64,000 nucleotides of DNA from Desmodus rotundus (GCF_022682495.2 NC_071392.1:83344797-83408796), one strand, 5' to 3'. Positions 1-14,350 are shown, numbered from the stretch's first letter. Notes: generated by a model not told the origin, from the letters alone. A program made the numbers and translations.

Positions 1-1676
<1,676 letters not shown>

Positions 1677-1799
1677 TCACTCAGTTTGTGGGCCAAGTAG
1701 TTCGGTGTTCCACCTGCCACCGTGAGCGGGGCAGGAGACTTGGAGACCAGAGCCAGGAACATACTAAAGGCTGAGATACATAGTCAGAATGTCAGGGCT

Positions 1800-2575
1800 T
1801 TGTGCATTGTTTGCTTTTGTTATAAATATTATTTGTGATGGAAACAAATAATTCTTCCTGAGTTCTCACTGGGCCTCCTACTGAAACTGAAGACTGTATC
1901 AGGTGGCCCAGTGAACTGTTACGTGATTGCTGTCCTGCAAGGTCGCTACTCCTTGTCACAGACCCTGACCGTCTGGTCCAGTCGTGCGAAGACACATCTG
2001 GCCACACAGGTCCCATCATGGAGCCACTCATGATCTGCCAGCTTCCGAGTGACCCACGACTACCCCCTTGGATCTTATTCTGCAATTACTCCTAAATGAA
2101 TTCTGTAGGTTTGAGGACACAGGCAGTCGCTCTGATGTGTTTTCATTTAGATCATCTGAAACTTTACACCAGCCTTTTAGAGGAAGTGTGTAGTACAATT
2201 CACGGATTTTATTCACTCACTTTTCCTGGTAAGTGTATGTATCAATAAATTAATCCACCTAGAAAGTATTATTTCATACTGACATCTCACCCACAATTGA
2301 GAGAACCTCAGGGATCTATAAGAGCCTATCTCTTGAATGGCTGTGCAATTTATAATTACGGTAATACTAGAAATAAAAAAATCATAGAAAATGTATTAGG
2401 AAAAATAAGACAATGAGGAAGAGTAAGTTCTCAGAAGTGAAACTGGAAACAAACACTTGCCCATCTTCTAAGCTGCAGTTCATAACCATCTCTTACATGG
2501 GTACAAGTTCAAGGTTTCTGTGCAGCACCATCCTAATGTCTGTGTCTCTCTGACCCCTCCTGCCCCCCGCTCATG
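1800..2575. other. Intronic stretch with nothing recognised
   Basis: Moderately AT-rich single-copy-looking DNA. No open frame of interest, no repeat I can name. Confidence 0.5.
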
Positions 2576-2579
2576 ACCC

Positions 2580-4515
2580 AGGGTGGTGTTTTTAACATTT
2601 TTCTTTTCACCCCTTCACCCATCACCCTAGTCCACCCTGTCTCTCAGAGGCCACCCACCTTCCGCTTTGTCCAGAAGCCTAAGGTCAACAGTGCTGCTTT
2701 CCACCTTTATTCTCTTCATTTCAAAACATTTCCCGAATCTACATCCGCCTGCCACTCTCCCCCCGCCCCGGTCTCAGAGGAAGCAGCGTCTTCTTTCCAG
2801 CACTAAAAGTTCCCCTATTCTCATGATTCCTCCTTTCCATTTTTTCTGGAACCCTGTTCGCCTCACTGTCCTCTCTTCCTCTCACAGCTTTCAATTTCTC
2901 CCTGGTAACTGGGTCCAAGCCCTTAGTAGGTATTTAATTAAGTCTGGCCAAATGCACCAACGCCTTCATCTTCGTCTTCAGTCTGCATGGGTATGTCACA
3001 CACAAATGTCCAACTTGGAAGGCCACATTCTCCCCTGTTACTTCTCACCTGAAATCAATGGTTTATGCTCCCTGTTCTTCAAGGTTCACTCCTTAATCCC
3101 TCTCCTCCCACACCTACACACTCACTGTGAAACTATTCCTAAAGCTGAACAGACTTCCTAATTGCAGAACCCAGTGGCCTTTGTTCAGCCCTCATCTTTC
3201 TCCTGGGTCTTTCTCCTCCCTGATCTCTCTGCAACATCTGATACTGCTGACCACAACTTCCTTCTTGACGCTCTTATCTGTGTCTCCGTGAATCTGTCAC
3301 CTCCTCCCCAGTGTCTGATTGCAGACTGTGTGGTGCTTTCTTCTCTTCTTCCTCCTTTAAAATGGAGGCACTTCCAACATTTTGACTCTTCTCCCTCGGG
3401 AAGACATCATCCATTCAAACAGGTTACAATGTCATGTCTGTGCAGGCGACTTCCCCATGTTTACCACCGGCTGGGCTCTCCCTTGTACCTTCTAGTAATA
3501 CATTTCTGCCTCCTGCTACATCAAAGACTATCATCCAAAGCTCAACTCATTACTTTTTTACCTAAGAACTCAGCCATCTTACCCTGCAACCTAACATCCC
3601 CATTTCCGTTCATAAAATATTCTTCGAGTCACTTGGTTCCAAAACAATGCACTTCATACTCTTCAGGTCGTGTAAGTCTTTCACCTTTTATAAAACAATG
3701 CATTTACCTTTGAGGAAGAAGGGGTTAAGTCTCATTACCGTCTCCTTCAAATGTCTCTTGTATCCATCTCTTTATTTCTGTTCTTGCCGCCACTTCCATA
3801 GTTAGAGCATTTGTCATGTTATTAGTCAGACCAAAGCAAAGAGACATCTGGTCTACCCAAGCACTCTTTCTTCCTCTAATTTGCCCATATTCAGCACCAG
3901 ATTAACTTTCCCGGAATATTTCTAAGCATGTCATTCCTCTGTCCCAAAATGTTTGGTGACTTCTTAGTGTCTAGAAGATACACCTGAGGGCTCTTTAATT
4001 CAACACCATCACATTTTTATTTCAACTACCTTCGTCTCCAACTATTAACCTTCCTCAACCCTCAACTCTAATTGAGCTGCTGTACTGTTTCTAGAATGTC
4101 TCCTAAACTTCCTACCTCCATACTCTTACACCACTCCTCCATCTGGCATGCCTTACTGATGCATGCCTTCTCTCAACTTATCCAAAGACACGACAGTTCA
4201 GATCGCTCCCCTTCCCAGACCTCTCCAACCCGCAGAGATTACTCCCAGCTCAGTTCCTACGGCACTCACCACAGGTACCACCCGTTCAGTCACACAATGC
4301 ATTCCTGCCTTGCAAAATCTCGTCTTGTTGAACTGAATCACTTCTCTTTTGTGCTGTTCAACTTTCTACACATCGAGGTCATGTTATCATAACCAGGCTA
4401 TATTCTGGGGGCAAGAACTACAGTTTATACCTTACGCTTCTTTGTGCTTTCCCCAATATTAAGCTGAGTTTATTCATTTTACATGGTAGGCACTCAGTTG
4501 ATGGAATAAAGTACT
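2580..4515 (+). repeat. L2 (LINE-2) relic, plus strand
   Basis: Near 3219-3275 the plus strand reads DLSATSDTADHNFLLDAL, clearly a decayed copy of the L2 reverse-transcriptase motif DLSAAFDTVDHSLLLETL. Downstream, 3880-4060 resembles the L2 3' region (…ATGTCATTCCTCTGTCCC…, …GTGACTTCTTAGTG…), and 4480-4512 has the typical L2 end (…GGTAGGCACTCAGTTGATGGAATAAA). Frames at 2667-3161 and 3162-3713 are debris of this element, not genes. The left boundary is approximate. Confidence 0.7.
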
Positions 4516-4643
4516 CTAACTGGCCTGGCCTCCAAGGCTATAGTCACAGGCACTTAGTAACCTGGCCTTACGCTGGAAAGTCAAGAAAAACCTGCCAATA
4601 CTTTTCATGCTAGCCAACCCTATTTTAAAAATCCAAGCCAGAG

Positions 4644-4858
4644 CCCTGAATGGTGTGGCTCAGTGGATTGAGCATTGGTCTGCAAACTGCAAGGTCGCCG
4701 GTTAGATTCCCTGTCAGGGCACATGCTTGGGCTGTGGGCCAGGTCCCCAGTGGGAGGCATGCGAGAGGCAACTGATCCATGTTTTTCTCACACGTCGATG
4801 TTTCTCTCTCTCTCCTTCTCTCTTCCTTCTCCTCTTTCTGAAAATAAAAAAATAAAAG
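4644..4858 (+). repeat. Ves SINE (bat tRNA-derived)
   Basis: tRNA-like head with 'GTGTGGCTCAGTGGATTGAGC', a 'GTCAGGGCACATGC' body, a CT-rich stretch and an A-rich tail. Flanks CCAAGCCAGAG (4633-4643) and CCAAGGCAGAG (about 4861) form a target duplication with one mismatch. Confidence 0.92.
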
Positions 4859-4864
4859 CCCAAG

Positions 4865-5725
4865 GCAGAGGCCAGGCGGCCCCTGTCCGGGGTGGGTCGG
4901 CATTCAGGCTCTGTCTGGACATGCTCTGGCTTCCCAGCGCCTGCTCTGAACCCCATCTTCAGCCTGATCCCCCAGACCTGGCAGGGCCTTCCTTTCTTGT
5001 TTGGACCCTGAACTCCAATGTGTGAGACATGACTGCAGTCTCTACACACCCTTCTGCTGACAAGGGTGTCGGTTTGCTCAGTCGGAACCTGGGCTTGACC
5101 TGTTTCTTCCCACAGCTCCTTTTACTCAAGCCAACCTCCCCCTAACCCGACAACAGCACAGGAAACGGCTCTTCCCTCATTATCTAATTCGATATCCATA
5201 GGGCTCTAGACGTTGTAGATGATACACAAATGACCAGTCCCTTGCCTTTTATACCTTATCCACTGAAGAGGCAAAAGCAAATAAGCCTTTTCTTTATCCT
5301 TGGTATCTAGACTGACCCTTAGTCCCCAGTGCTTGAGTACTTTTGTGGGGGGCGTCAGTCAGAGTGGCAGTAGGAGAAACATGTTGACGTTACATACAGG
5401 AGGTGTGGCTCCATTTTCACTGCTTCAGAAGGATTCGGGTGGAAAGGCCAGGGTGTAGAAGTGGAATTTTACAGAGGGGAAGAAGATGGCTTATGACTTA
5501 TTGGGATGACAGCCAAGGGTCATAAAATTGTGGAAATCGTCACTGGCTACCTCTGGTGACAGATGCCCAGGATCGGAGCAGAGACCTGCAGGACGACTAC
5601 AAATGCCCTTCACCAGGCCGGGTGCCTCAGCCTCGGCCACGGCCGGCGCGGCACCGCTGCTCCTCTCTGAGGTCAACAGCTACCATTCCAAGGACTAGAC
5701 GCCATTCTGATAGGGCCTTCTTTCC
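4865..5725. other. Intronic stretch with nothing recognised
   Basis: No repeat or reading frame that I can assign. Small CpG-containing patch at 5610-5660. Confidence 0.5.
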
Positions 5726-6022
5726 TTTCCCGCTCTACTGAGATATAATGGGCATGTGACACCGTGCAAGGTTGATGTTGCAATGTGACGATTTGCATGT
5801 ATATCTGTAAATGCATATTGTGAAATCATGGCCACAATAAGGTTAGTCAACACACCCATTACCTCACATAATTGCCTTTTCTTCTTTTTTTGGTGGTGAG
5901 AACATTTAAGGTCCACACTCTTAGCAACTTTCAAGCATTAATACAATACTGTTAACTATAGTCACCATGCTGTATATTAAATCCCAGAACTTACTTATCT
6001 AATAACTGGAAGTTTGGTAATA
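5726..6022 (-). repeat. L1M 3'-UTR fragment
   Basis: The plus strand reads the antisense of old L1 3' ends ('…TGAGATATAATGGGCATG…', '…CACAATAAGGTTAGTCAACA…', '…TTAACTATAGTCACCATGCTGTA…'). Confidence 0.75.
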
Positions 6023-7388
6023 CAGCCTTATTATCATGATTCTGTAGCAGAGGCCATTTTGGTCTGGGAAGCAAATTATTATTATTACTACTTTTAAATC
6101 TCTAAAATATCTGATAAGGAATAAAACACTGCTGGTGGTTGCATAGCTTATTCTTAAAATAATCTTGCGGCAACAACCAACGTTATGTGCAAACATTTCT
6201 CTTTGGGAGTATTTTTCTGGAACCATCCATCCCCCACCCCCTCACCATCAGTTTAGCTCTCGGTGAGTCAAACCCTCGCTTCTTACATTCCTTTATTCTG
6301 ATCCCTGCGGCTGGGGGCTGGGGACTGGGGACGAGGAAGGGGAGGACTTTTATGTTTTCCACTCGCGTTTCTGTCTGCATAGACCTTTGTATCCTTCAAG
6401 GCCTGCTCCCCTCCTTATCTGCCCATTTTCTCTTCCGAAGAGGCAGGGGCTTAATACGCATTTTCAGCTTGGTCCTATGGCAAAATCTCGATTGTTTTGT
6501 AGCTCATCTCTGCCCTTCCCGTTGGGCTCTTGGAAGACAGTGGGTTTTGCTCCTCTTTGCTGGAAGACTGGGAGGCTATTACAATCCAAGGGCGAGGGGT
6601 GGGAGGGACCCAGGGGATCACTGCGGGACAAACCTGCGGAATTCACACCTGCTCCTTTCAGGGGCCACCAGACCCAGACAGGTAGGTCCACAGAAGCCTA
6701 CCTATGTAACCTCCCAAGGTAACGCCTGACAAGATGCCCCCATTTCCACTCAGCAAGGCACCACAACCTAGAACCGAAGCTTCTAAAAGGCTGCGTGTTA
6801 CCTTGCCACTCTGTTTGAAGTGGGTCAAAATCATAGCCCTGAATATCAGATATACACTGGGGCCTTACATGCTTTGTATTGTTACTGATGCAAGTTTATA
6901 CGGATGTTATAAAAATGATCAGCAAAAAGCATTTAAGAAGAAATTTATGAAAATTGAAGACAACTTATACAACCGTATGTAATAAAGTCCTCCTTGCATT
7001 TGGCAAATGAAAAACAGCTCCTATAAAATTGACATTGAAATACACACTTTAGGTAGCAGAATTAAAGCCCATTATTTAAAAGAAGTCATTTCTTTCTTAT
7101 GACCACAAAGATGACAGACTGTCTCTTCCGTGCCCCAAACAAATCCAGGTTCCCCAGCTACTGAGGGCGCACTCCAATAGCCTGTGTGCTAAAGGCAATG
7201 AAGGTGGTTGCCCTTCTTTTGGCTACTTTATTCAAATGCTCATTTTACATTTTAAAAAAAATGCATGTAAGCCTGCATTTCAAAGTACTATTTTTAAAAC
7301 ATTTGCCTTCTAGACTTTATCACAGATGCCAATTATGCCCATAAAGTGCTATCACACTTGAGTTCAAGCCCAATTCCTCAGGATTCTT
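6023..7388. other. Intronic stretch with nothing recognised
   Basis: AT-rich DNA. The plus-strand frames at 6187-6729 and 6734-6982 match no family I know and have no gene structure around them. Confidence 0.5.
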
Positions 7389-7403
7389 GATTCCCCAGAT
7401 TTC

Positions 7404-7428
7404 ATTTTATTTATTTTGTATAAGGATT

Positions 7429-7465
<37 letters not shown>

Positions 7466-7630
7466 GAGAAAGGTAAAGGGAGGGAGAGAAACATCAATGT
7501 GTGGTTGCCTCTCACGTGCTCCCAACTGGGGACCTGGCCTGCAACTCTTGTGCCCTGACTGGGAATTGAACCAGTGACCCTTTTGTTTGCAGGCTGGTGT
7601 TCAATCCAGTGAGCCACACCAGCCAGGGTT
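7404..7630 (-). repeat. Ves SINE with expanded (TTTA)n tail
   Basis: Antisense Ves body (…GGTTGCCTCTCACGTGC…, …CCAGTGAGCCACACCAGCCAGGG). The A-rich tail has expanded to a (TTTA)n array at about 7429-7461. The target duplication GATTCCCCAGATTT (7389) / GATTCCCTGGATTTT (7633) flanks it. Confidence 0.92.
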
Positions 7631-7649
7631 GGATTCCCTGGATTTTAAA

Positions 7650-9780
7650 ATCTTGAGCATCTACTGCGTCCCAGGCTCTGGGCCCGGATGTGTTATGGAT
7701 GGGGTAAGCACACGTCTGACACTGTCTGAGATGGTCTGGAATCACCCAAGTTCTGCCAGTTCAGTTAGTAGGGGCACCCTTTCCACGTTCCTGCTCACGA
7801 GGGTCCTAGGAAGTCAAGTGACGGGCCTAGGCTCCTGCGATAAGTGGAAAAAACAGAGCCTGGCCCAGAAGTTCAAACGTGGGTCATTCTGTGTGCCTCT
7901 TTGTCTTAATGGTTTAATGAGAAATTCTTTTCTAGGGCTGAGAGTAATTTCTCCCCCTTAAAAAAGTAGCTACAAAAATCTTCATATTTTTGCTGAAGTC
8001 ATAACTCACAGTTTTAAAAGTGTCATTATTAAAGGATTGGCTCATTCAGTTCTTTTTGTGCCCCCTTACTTGCTTTGTTTCCTCATAATTTTATGTTGCG
8101 CAACGAAATGAACTGAAAAGTTGCTTCACAGCTGAGCACACTTCCTTCGCATTTCGCCGCGCCGCAGTTATCTGCCGGAAGGTCAGACTGCAGTGGGGCT
8201 CCAGGGATGAGTGAGGGCTCAGCCACAATGAAAAAACAAATTAAATAGAACTCAATTTCACTGAATCCTATCAAAGCTTGAGAGAAGGAATTATAAGTAA
8301 AATAGTGGCACCAGTTTTACCAGGATATAGGGTTTAATTTTGGTTTGGCAGGGTGAAACAGATTACCACTCAGACCCAGCTACGCTGTTAAGGGGAACAC
8401 AACCACGAACACCTTAGTTTAAGAGATACAGACTTTCCTACGTCCTACAACCCTTTGGACACATGCTTCTGCTGAATGAATAATGAGTATCCGAGAGAAG
8501 CTACAGATCTTTTTTTTTTTTTGTAGTCAAGAACTCATAAGGAAGAATTAATTCCCATACCTAACGGAAGGCCATGTCATTTTATATATAACACTATGCA
8601 CATAAGACATAATACAATCATAGAATATCCACGAAGACATGTAAAAAATGTATAAATATTAGAAATATGCATCTGAATGGGTATTTTTAATCACCTAGAA
8701 AAGGGTTTGTCTGTATAACCCTTGATTAACACGTATAACATGGTAATTTGAAACCCCTGGGGGTTAAGAGATACTAGAAATTTTTTCATTGACCTACAAA
8801 ACAATATTTACAAAATTTTAATGATAATCACCCTGCTCATCGAGTTTGTATTTCATAAGGAGTGCAAAGATGATGTCAGATTAGCCCATTTCTAAATGGT
8901 ACATTTCCAAAACAGTGTAGAGTAAATGTCCAAGGGGCTTTAAGTCGTTTTCCATCAAAGCCTGTTTCCCCAGCAGCTGTCAGTGTTAAACATGGAGTGT
9001 GCCCACCCGCGCACGGTCGAGGGTCAGCCGCAAGCCCCACGGAACTCTTTGGTCGACAGTGGCAATAACAACACCACTGCCTGCATCGAGCGTTGTCTGT
9101 CAGCCAAGACTGGCGCTGGGCGCAAAAGGAGACACAAAGACATTAAAGGTATCAGCGCCGCTCTGAAAGAGCTCATAATCTCGTGGGGTTGCCAAGTTCA
9201 CTGCAAATTAAAAGGGACAACCGGTAATTCTAAGCAACATAAGCGCTTGTGTTGCCAAAGTAAACAGGAGAATTTCAGGGGCAGGAGTCACTCTGGGCTG
9301 TGGCTAGGCCGGGTTTACAGAGGAACTGGGGTCGGAGCGGCGATTGGGAAGACGGGGTATCTTTTGAAAGGCAGCAGAATATTCCAGATCCTTCTGAGTG
9401 GGTGTGAGCGAGTTGGGGTGGGGGACAGCCACCAAATGACCTCCGTCCTCAGGAAGCGTAGGCTTGGCTTGGAGACAATGACTTAGGAGCATTTCCACAG
9501 CAGCAACACAATCACAAATGCTGAGGCAGTAACTAACCACCCATCTATACTGTGCACTGGCAGCCTATCTGTCCAGAGTTATTGCCTACTGATAACGTGA
9601 ACCTTCTAGAAGTAATTAGTAAATACCGCCCCCCCTCAAAAAGGCTGCTGTGAAGCCTTACCACTAAAGCCACCCACTTTGACTCCTTTGGCCTTCACTC
9701 GGTCTCACTGACAGTCGGAAGTTGTAGCTCTCTGTGTAAGAGAGACTCCAGGGTTTGCATCCCACACTGTAGGCTGGGGT
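7650..9780. other. Intronic stretch with nothing recognised
   Basis: AT-rich to 8960, then more balanced. The plus-strand frame 8983-9486 (167 codons) has no recognisable domain. A T-run lies at 8510-8522. Confidence 0.45.
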
Positions 9781-9784
9781 GCAT

Positions 9785-9920
9785 CTCCCCTGTTCTACAG
9801 ATAAGGAAATGGAGTTTGGGGAGGTGCGTCATTTGTCCAAGGTCACTTTGCTACTCCTAGCAGGACTGGGATTTGAACTGAGGTCTGCCTGACTCCCAGA
9901 TCTGTGCTGTTCACCATTTT
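9785..9920 (+). repeat. MIR
   Basis: Core 'ACAGATAAGGAAATGGAGTT', then 'TTGTCCAAGGTCAC', then 'GGATTTGAACTGAGGTCTG', in MIR order. Confidence 0.85.
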
Positions 9921-10407
9921 TCTTCTTCTTCACTCTTTAGGTTCTCACACCAGAAGCACCAAGCAGGGAGACAGGTACAGTGATGGCCACGGAAAAACGC
10001 AAGAGGCAGGGCTAAAGGGTGGGGCATCTGCCACTGTCTGCCATCGGGTAAAATCACAGACACCCGCAACAAGTATCCTCAGTCACTGATCATCCCTGTG
10101 TCCTCTGGTTGCGATAACATCTGAGAAACAGAACCATCCGAAGTTGTTAAATGAAATAAATGTACCTCCTTAGAGAGGCACACGTCACTTAGCTGCTGCA
10201 TGGAGGCAGAGTGGACAGGGACTGGCCCTGAGTGGGGTGGTCTGGGGTGTACAGCAGTCGGGGGGTAAGGTGAGGAGGATTTGGACTAGGGATCTGCCTG
10301 AGGAAATCGGAAGGAAGGAGCAGAAACAGAAGACTTTGCAGAGGAGAAGAGACAAGACATGCTGACAGACAGATGGGCTGCAAGGGCAATGGAGAGAGCG
10401 GAATCAA
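9921..10407. other. Intronic stretch with nothing recognised
   Basis: Purine-rich at 10300-10400 on the plus strand. No feature assigned. Confidence 0.45.
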
Positions 10408-10723
10408 GCACCGTATTTTGCCGTGTATAATGTGCCTTTTTTCCCCTAAATATTTGAGGGGAAAATAAGGATGCACATTACGCATGCATAGTGCTAATTT
10501 CCTATCTATGCAAATGTTTTTGTTTTATTGATGCTTATGCGTTAAAACTGTAACTCTAGAAAGCAACAATGATATCTGTATGCAAGATAATACCCTGGAA
10601 TATGATCAATGGTTTTGTTTCTAAATATAACTAAATAAAAAATTGAATTAAAACAAAAGATTTTTTTCCTGAAAGTTTGGGCCAAAAACGTGGGTGCGCG
10701 GTATCCACGGCAAAACACAGTGC
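10408..10723. mobile_element. Candidate MITE-like DNA transposon, 316 bp
   Basis: Begins GCACCGTATTTTGCCGTG and ends with the inverted counterpart; the first and last 28 bp match at 22 of 28 positions when one end is reverse-complemented. Just inside the left end is a further inverted repeat (AATGTGC…TTTCCCC…GGGGAAA…GCACATT). The interior is AT-rich and non-coding. I see no convincing target duplication, so superfamily is unassigned; the end resembles hAT-type non-autonomous elements. Confidence 0.55.
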
Positions 10724-10739
10724 GTCTGGGGGACGGACA

Positions 10740-10945
10740 GGGACCGGCTTCCTCGGTGGGCGCTGCAGACAATGGGAAGTGGTATTAAAATGGTGTTTAT
10801 CTTGGGGGTGGCTCGGGGAAGGGATCGTGGAATAGCTTTCAACAAGTGAATTACAAGCACTGGCAGGATATCCAGGTTGAAATATTCAGTGCTCAGCCAT
10901 TTACACTGAAACCGAGGAATTGCTTCATTTACCAAAGTTAAAGCG
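10740..10945. other. Intronic spacer with nothing recognised
   Basis: Short unassigned stretch between the candidate MITE and the L2-like relic. Confidence 0.4.
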
Positions 10946-10949
10946 CCAG

Positions 10950-11660
10950 GAACTGCTGGTTATTGACCATCAGCATCTAGTTCCCACTTGCTGCGTTGCC
11001 TCTTGAAAGCAGACAAACCACTTTGAAAAGAGAATGAAAATCGATAGGATGGGCTAAGCGTGCACAGGATTAACCACAGGGGGAAGAGGGCACGGTGACC
11101 CTGGACCAGTTCATGCATGAGGCCAAGGATAAAGGATGGAGCCACAATTATTGCTAAACCAAGATGAGCAGGACAGATAGACAAAAACACAAACAAGCCA
11201 AAAAAGCCCTCAAATCAAAGGTTTACATCCCAAAGAGACAGAGAGAGGAAGTGCTGCCGATCTGAGAGCAGAGTCCAGCTGGAAGAGCTCTATTTTGGAC
11301 AGACTTCATTGTAGGCCTCAGTAACAACATACAGGAAGTGTTCTGTATGTACCGAGGCAAAAACCAGCACAGGAGAATGGGTGAGAGGTCACGCTGGAGA
11401 TGCTGGCCTGGGGGTGGTCATCGCCACCTAGCTGAAAATGGAATCCACGTGGGTGAGCCGTTTCCCAGGAGAAATGGTGCAGAAAGCAGAGCAGATGGCA
11501 ACTGAAGTAATCCTTGGGGACACTGACATTGTCAAATAGCATGGGGAGGACAGTATGAGTCACAGGGAAAGGTCAAGGATAAAATGATGGCAAACACAAT
11601 TAAGGAATTGATTCAGGAGAACGAAAACGAGGAGGAGCTGCTGGGCTAGCCTGGGGAATG
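10950..11660 (-). repeat. L2-like relic, minus strand
   Basis: The plus strand follows the antisense of L2 internal sequence (purine-rich; '…GAGGTCACGCTGGAGATGCTGGCC…', '…GTAATCCTTGGGGACACTGACATTG…'). Strongly decayed, edges approximate. The call rests on recalled consensus and needs a library search. Confidence 0.4.
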
Positions 11661-12195
11661 AGCCACTAGCCCCCTTCTCCCGCAGGGTCTGGAGGAGGGG
11701 AAGAAGGGAAAAGAAACAAATGAATCACCTCATGCCCTTTGCTCTTCCCAGAAATGGGATTCTCCTAAGGACTTTCAGAATCTTTTCTAGCATCTTCCTT
11801 GAATCTGCAAATGCTACGATAGGCTGTATTTCTCCAACTGAGAAAACAGTCCATGCTCTCCCATTTGCAAATTCCCCACACATTCCCCACCTACTGGCTC
11901 GTTATTTGTTGAAATCAGCCCCTCTCTATATTCAGAATCACTGCTCTCTCTGAACGTTGCTAACCTCACCCACAACACGGGCAGACCTCTCTCCAATTCA
12001 CCCCTCCGTGACTCTGCCACGCTGCCTGGGACTGAGCCATAAACCTCCGTGGGTGGGCCAGCCTTTCACCGTAGTGGGTGAGTACATGCAGGCCATAAAT
12101 CGAGTATCTAGTGGCCACGTTACCACGTGTTGACAGGCATGTGAAAATTACCAATCCAATATAACTCTGGTGAGGCAGAGAGTGATGCACGCGAG
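11661..12195. other. Intronic stretch with nothing recognised
   Basis: No repeat or coding feature assigned. Confidence 0.45.
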
Positions 12196-12197
12196 GG

Positions 12198-12230
<33 letters not shown>
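12196..12230. repeat. (GC)n/(AC)n microsatellite
   Basis: GCGCGCGC passing into an uninterrupted AC run. The alternating purine-pyrimidine tract is Z-DNA-capable. Confidence 0.95.
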
Positions 12231-12236
<6 letters not shown>

Positions 12237-12383
12237 CAGTTTTTTTTCTCTAGGCAATGGGTGGAATCAATGAAAACAAAACCACTCAAGAACTCCTTTG
12301 GAAAACAAAGCTGCATTAACTATGAATCTTAATTATTCAAAAAAAAAAGAAAGAAAAAACAACCCCACCCTTCTAGACGTAGG

Positions 12384-12781
12384 TGTATTAGTTTGCTAAG
12401 CAGGCTCAGGAAGTACCACAGACTGGGTGGCTTCAGTAACAGAAATTTGTTGCCTTGAAGTTGTAGAGGCCGGAAGTGCAAAATGAAGGTGTAGGCAGGG
12501 GTGGTTCCTTCTCAGGGCTGTGAAGAAAGGTTCTGTCCCAGGCCTCTCCAGGGTCTGCAGGTGGCTCTCCTCTCCCTGCGGCTCTTACATTGTCTTCCCC
12601 CTGTGTGGGTGGGTGTCTGTGCCCCTGTCTTAGCAAATCAGGGTCCGCCCTCAGGACCCCACTGTGGCTTGACCAGCTCTGTGGAGACCCTACCTCCAAA
12701 TAAGGTCACGCTCTGGGGCAGGGGGGTTAGGGACACAACAGAGGAGTTTTGGTTGGGAACACAATTCAACCCATCAGAACA
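12384..12781 (-). repeat. MaLR LTR (MLT1-type)
   Basis: Starts 'TGTATTAGTTTGCTAAG…', with 'TACCACAGACTGGGTGGCTT', 'CTACCTCCAAATAAGGTCAC' and '…ACAATTCAACCCATCAGAACA', i.e. the antisense of MLT1-class ERVL-MaLR LTRs. Non-coding solo LTR. Confidence 0.8.
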
Positions 12782-12789
12782 GGTTTAAG

Positions 12790-13605
12790 GAAACGAAAAG
12801 CCTTTTACTGACGCATAATTTTCTCAGGATATACAGTTCATGATGTTCCTAAAGAACTGTCTTCCTTTTCCCTCCTTGGAGACGAGACATTTCATTTTGT
12901 GATTTCCCTTTATCTTGCCCCAAGGGCCCAGGAGGGCATTTCAATTAGTCAAATGTGGAAACCAGCGAAAGTCAAATGACGAGTTTGAATTAAATTCTGC
13001 TGAAGTTTATTTGACAGCACTTCTGGAAAGGCCACGCAGGCTTGAATCTAATATATATCAAGGAATAATTATAGTCACATTGGTATAAAAGGGAGTCGGC
13101 GGTGACATGTTAATAATGCTGGGATAGGAGGGAGTAAACGAAGTTTCTAGTTCTGATTCTGAGGGTGTCAAACATTGCTCAGCTAGGACATGAGTAACTG
13201 GAGAGACAGGTCCGTAGTGGGCTGGTACGGGATGGGGGAGGGTTGGGCGGCTTCCTCCCGGGGGTCCCCCTTGGTGTTAAATAGAGGCTCAGGTCCCTCT
13301 TTTTCATGCACACCCTAATTCTTTTTCATCTGTTAGTCCAAAGTCTGGAGAGGTGGTTACATTTTGCAACTTGGCATTTTCCTTCTAAATGAGGATCTCA
13401 AGATAACCTTACAGACAAACTAGGAGGGATGAAAAAGGCAAACACCCACAAACTACAAAAACAAAACCAGCTATACTTCCCGTTTCAGCTCAGAGCATTC
13501 CATGGAAATTCAGATTTTTCAAAGATCTAGAAGGCCGCTCACTCTGTCCCTGAAAAATGTTCTAAAGGAGGCGGTTAAAGTTTCATCAGTATTAACTTTC
13601 AGGTG
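12790..13605. other. Intronic stretch with nothing recognised
   Basis: No repeat family or coding frame assigned. Confidence 0.45.
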
Positions 13606-13626
13606 TTCGAGTCACAAATCTTTAAA

Positions 13627-13840
13627 CAATTAAAAAAAAGATTTTCTTTATTTACTTTTAGACAGAGGAAGGGAGGGAGAAAGAGAGGGAGAGAAACATC
13701 AATGTGTGGTCGCCTCTCACGCACCCCCTACTGGGGACCTGGCCCGCAACCCAGGCATGTGCCCTGACTGGGAATCGAGTGGGAGACCTTTTGGTTCACC
13801 AGCCAGCACTCAATCCACTGAGCCACATCAGCCAGGGCTG
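13627..13840 (-). repeat. Ves SINE with perfect 18-bp target duplication
   Basis: Antisense Ves body and tail. The flanks GAGTCACAAATCTTTAAA at 13609-13626 and 13841-13858 are identical, indicating a fairly recent LINE-mediated insertion. Confidence 0.95.
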
Positions 13841-13859
13841 GAGTCACAAATCTTTAAAA

Positions 13860-14350
13860 CTGTCCCCAAACCTGTCAGCCACTCCCTGTCATGGCATCCC
13901 GACAGCCCTCCACTCACTACTGTTTCAAAATCATTACTGACAACCTCGGAAAGGAGTAACCTGGAGCTGGGACGGGGGAGAGATGTGCCTGGCAATGCCA
14001 GGTGAGCCTCAGATTGAAATTTCCTATCCGTTGATAAAGTCCAAATCAAGGCAAAGAATCTGGTAGGCTTTTTCTATTTTATTCAGAAAAGAATGAGCTA
14101 TTCTTATCCTGGTAAAGGGAAATGATGTATTTCACATAACCCTTCCCCACCCCTTGCCCTGCCCACAACTGACTGGTCTCTTGAGCTTATTCAAGGTTCT
14201 CCTTCAGCAATGTTTGCACGCTCGGAATCAGAGCTGGAAACCTCTCTTTTACTCTTTCCTATTTTGGAGTTCTTATTACTATGCCACTGGCAACCCTCCT
14301 TTATACCAAAAAATATGTAAATTATATTACTCTGTATTATCCGATCACTG
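13860..14350. other. Intronic stretch with nothing recognised
   Basis: No assignable feature. Confidence 0.45.

Noticed and set aside
2667..3713. Long plus-strand frames of 164 and 183 codons
   Set aside because: They are debris of an L2 relic (decayed reverse-transcriptase motif at about 3219-3275), not a gene.
4643..4720. tRNA gene-like sequence at Ves heads (here and at the other ten Ves copies)
   Set aside because: These are the tRNA-derived heads of SINEs with CT-rich bodies and A-rich tails, not tRNA genes.
7429..7461. Independent (TTTA)n array or CRISPR-like repeat
   Set aside because: It is the expanded A-rich tail of the adjacent minus-strand Ves SINE; no spacers. There is no CRISPR array in the window.
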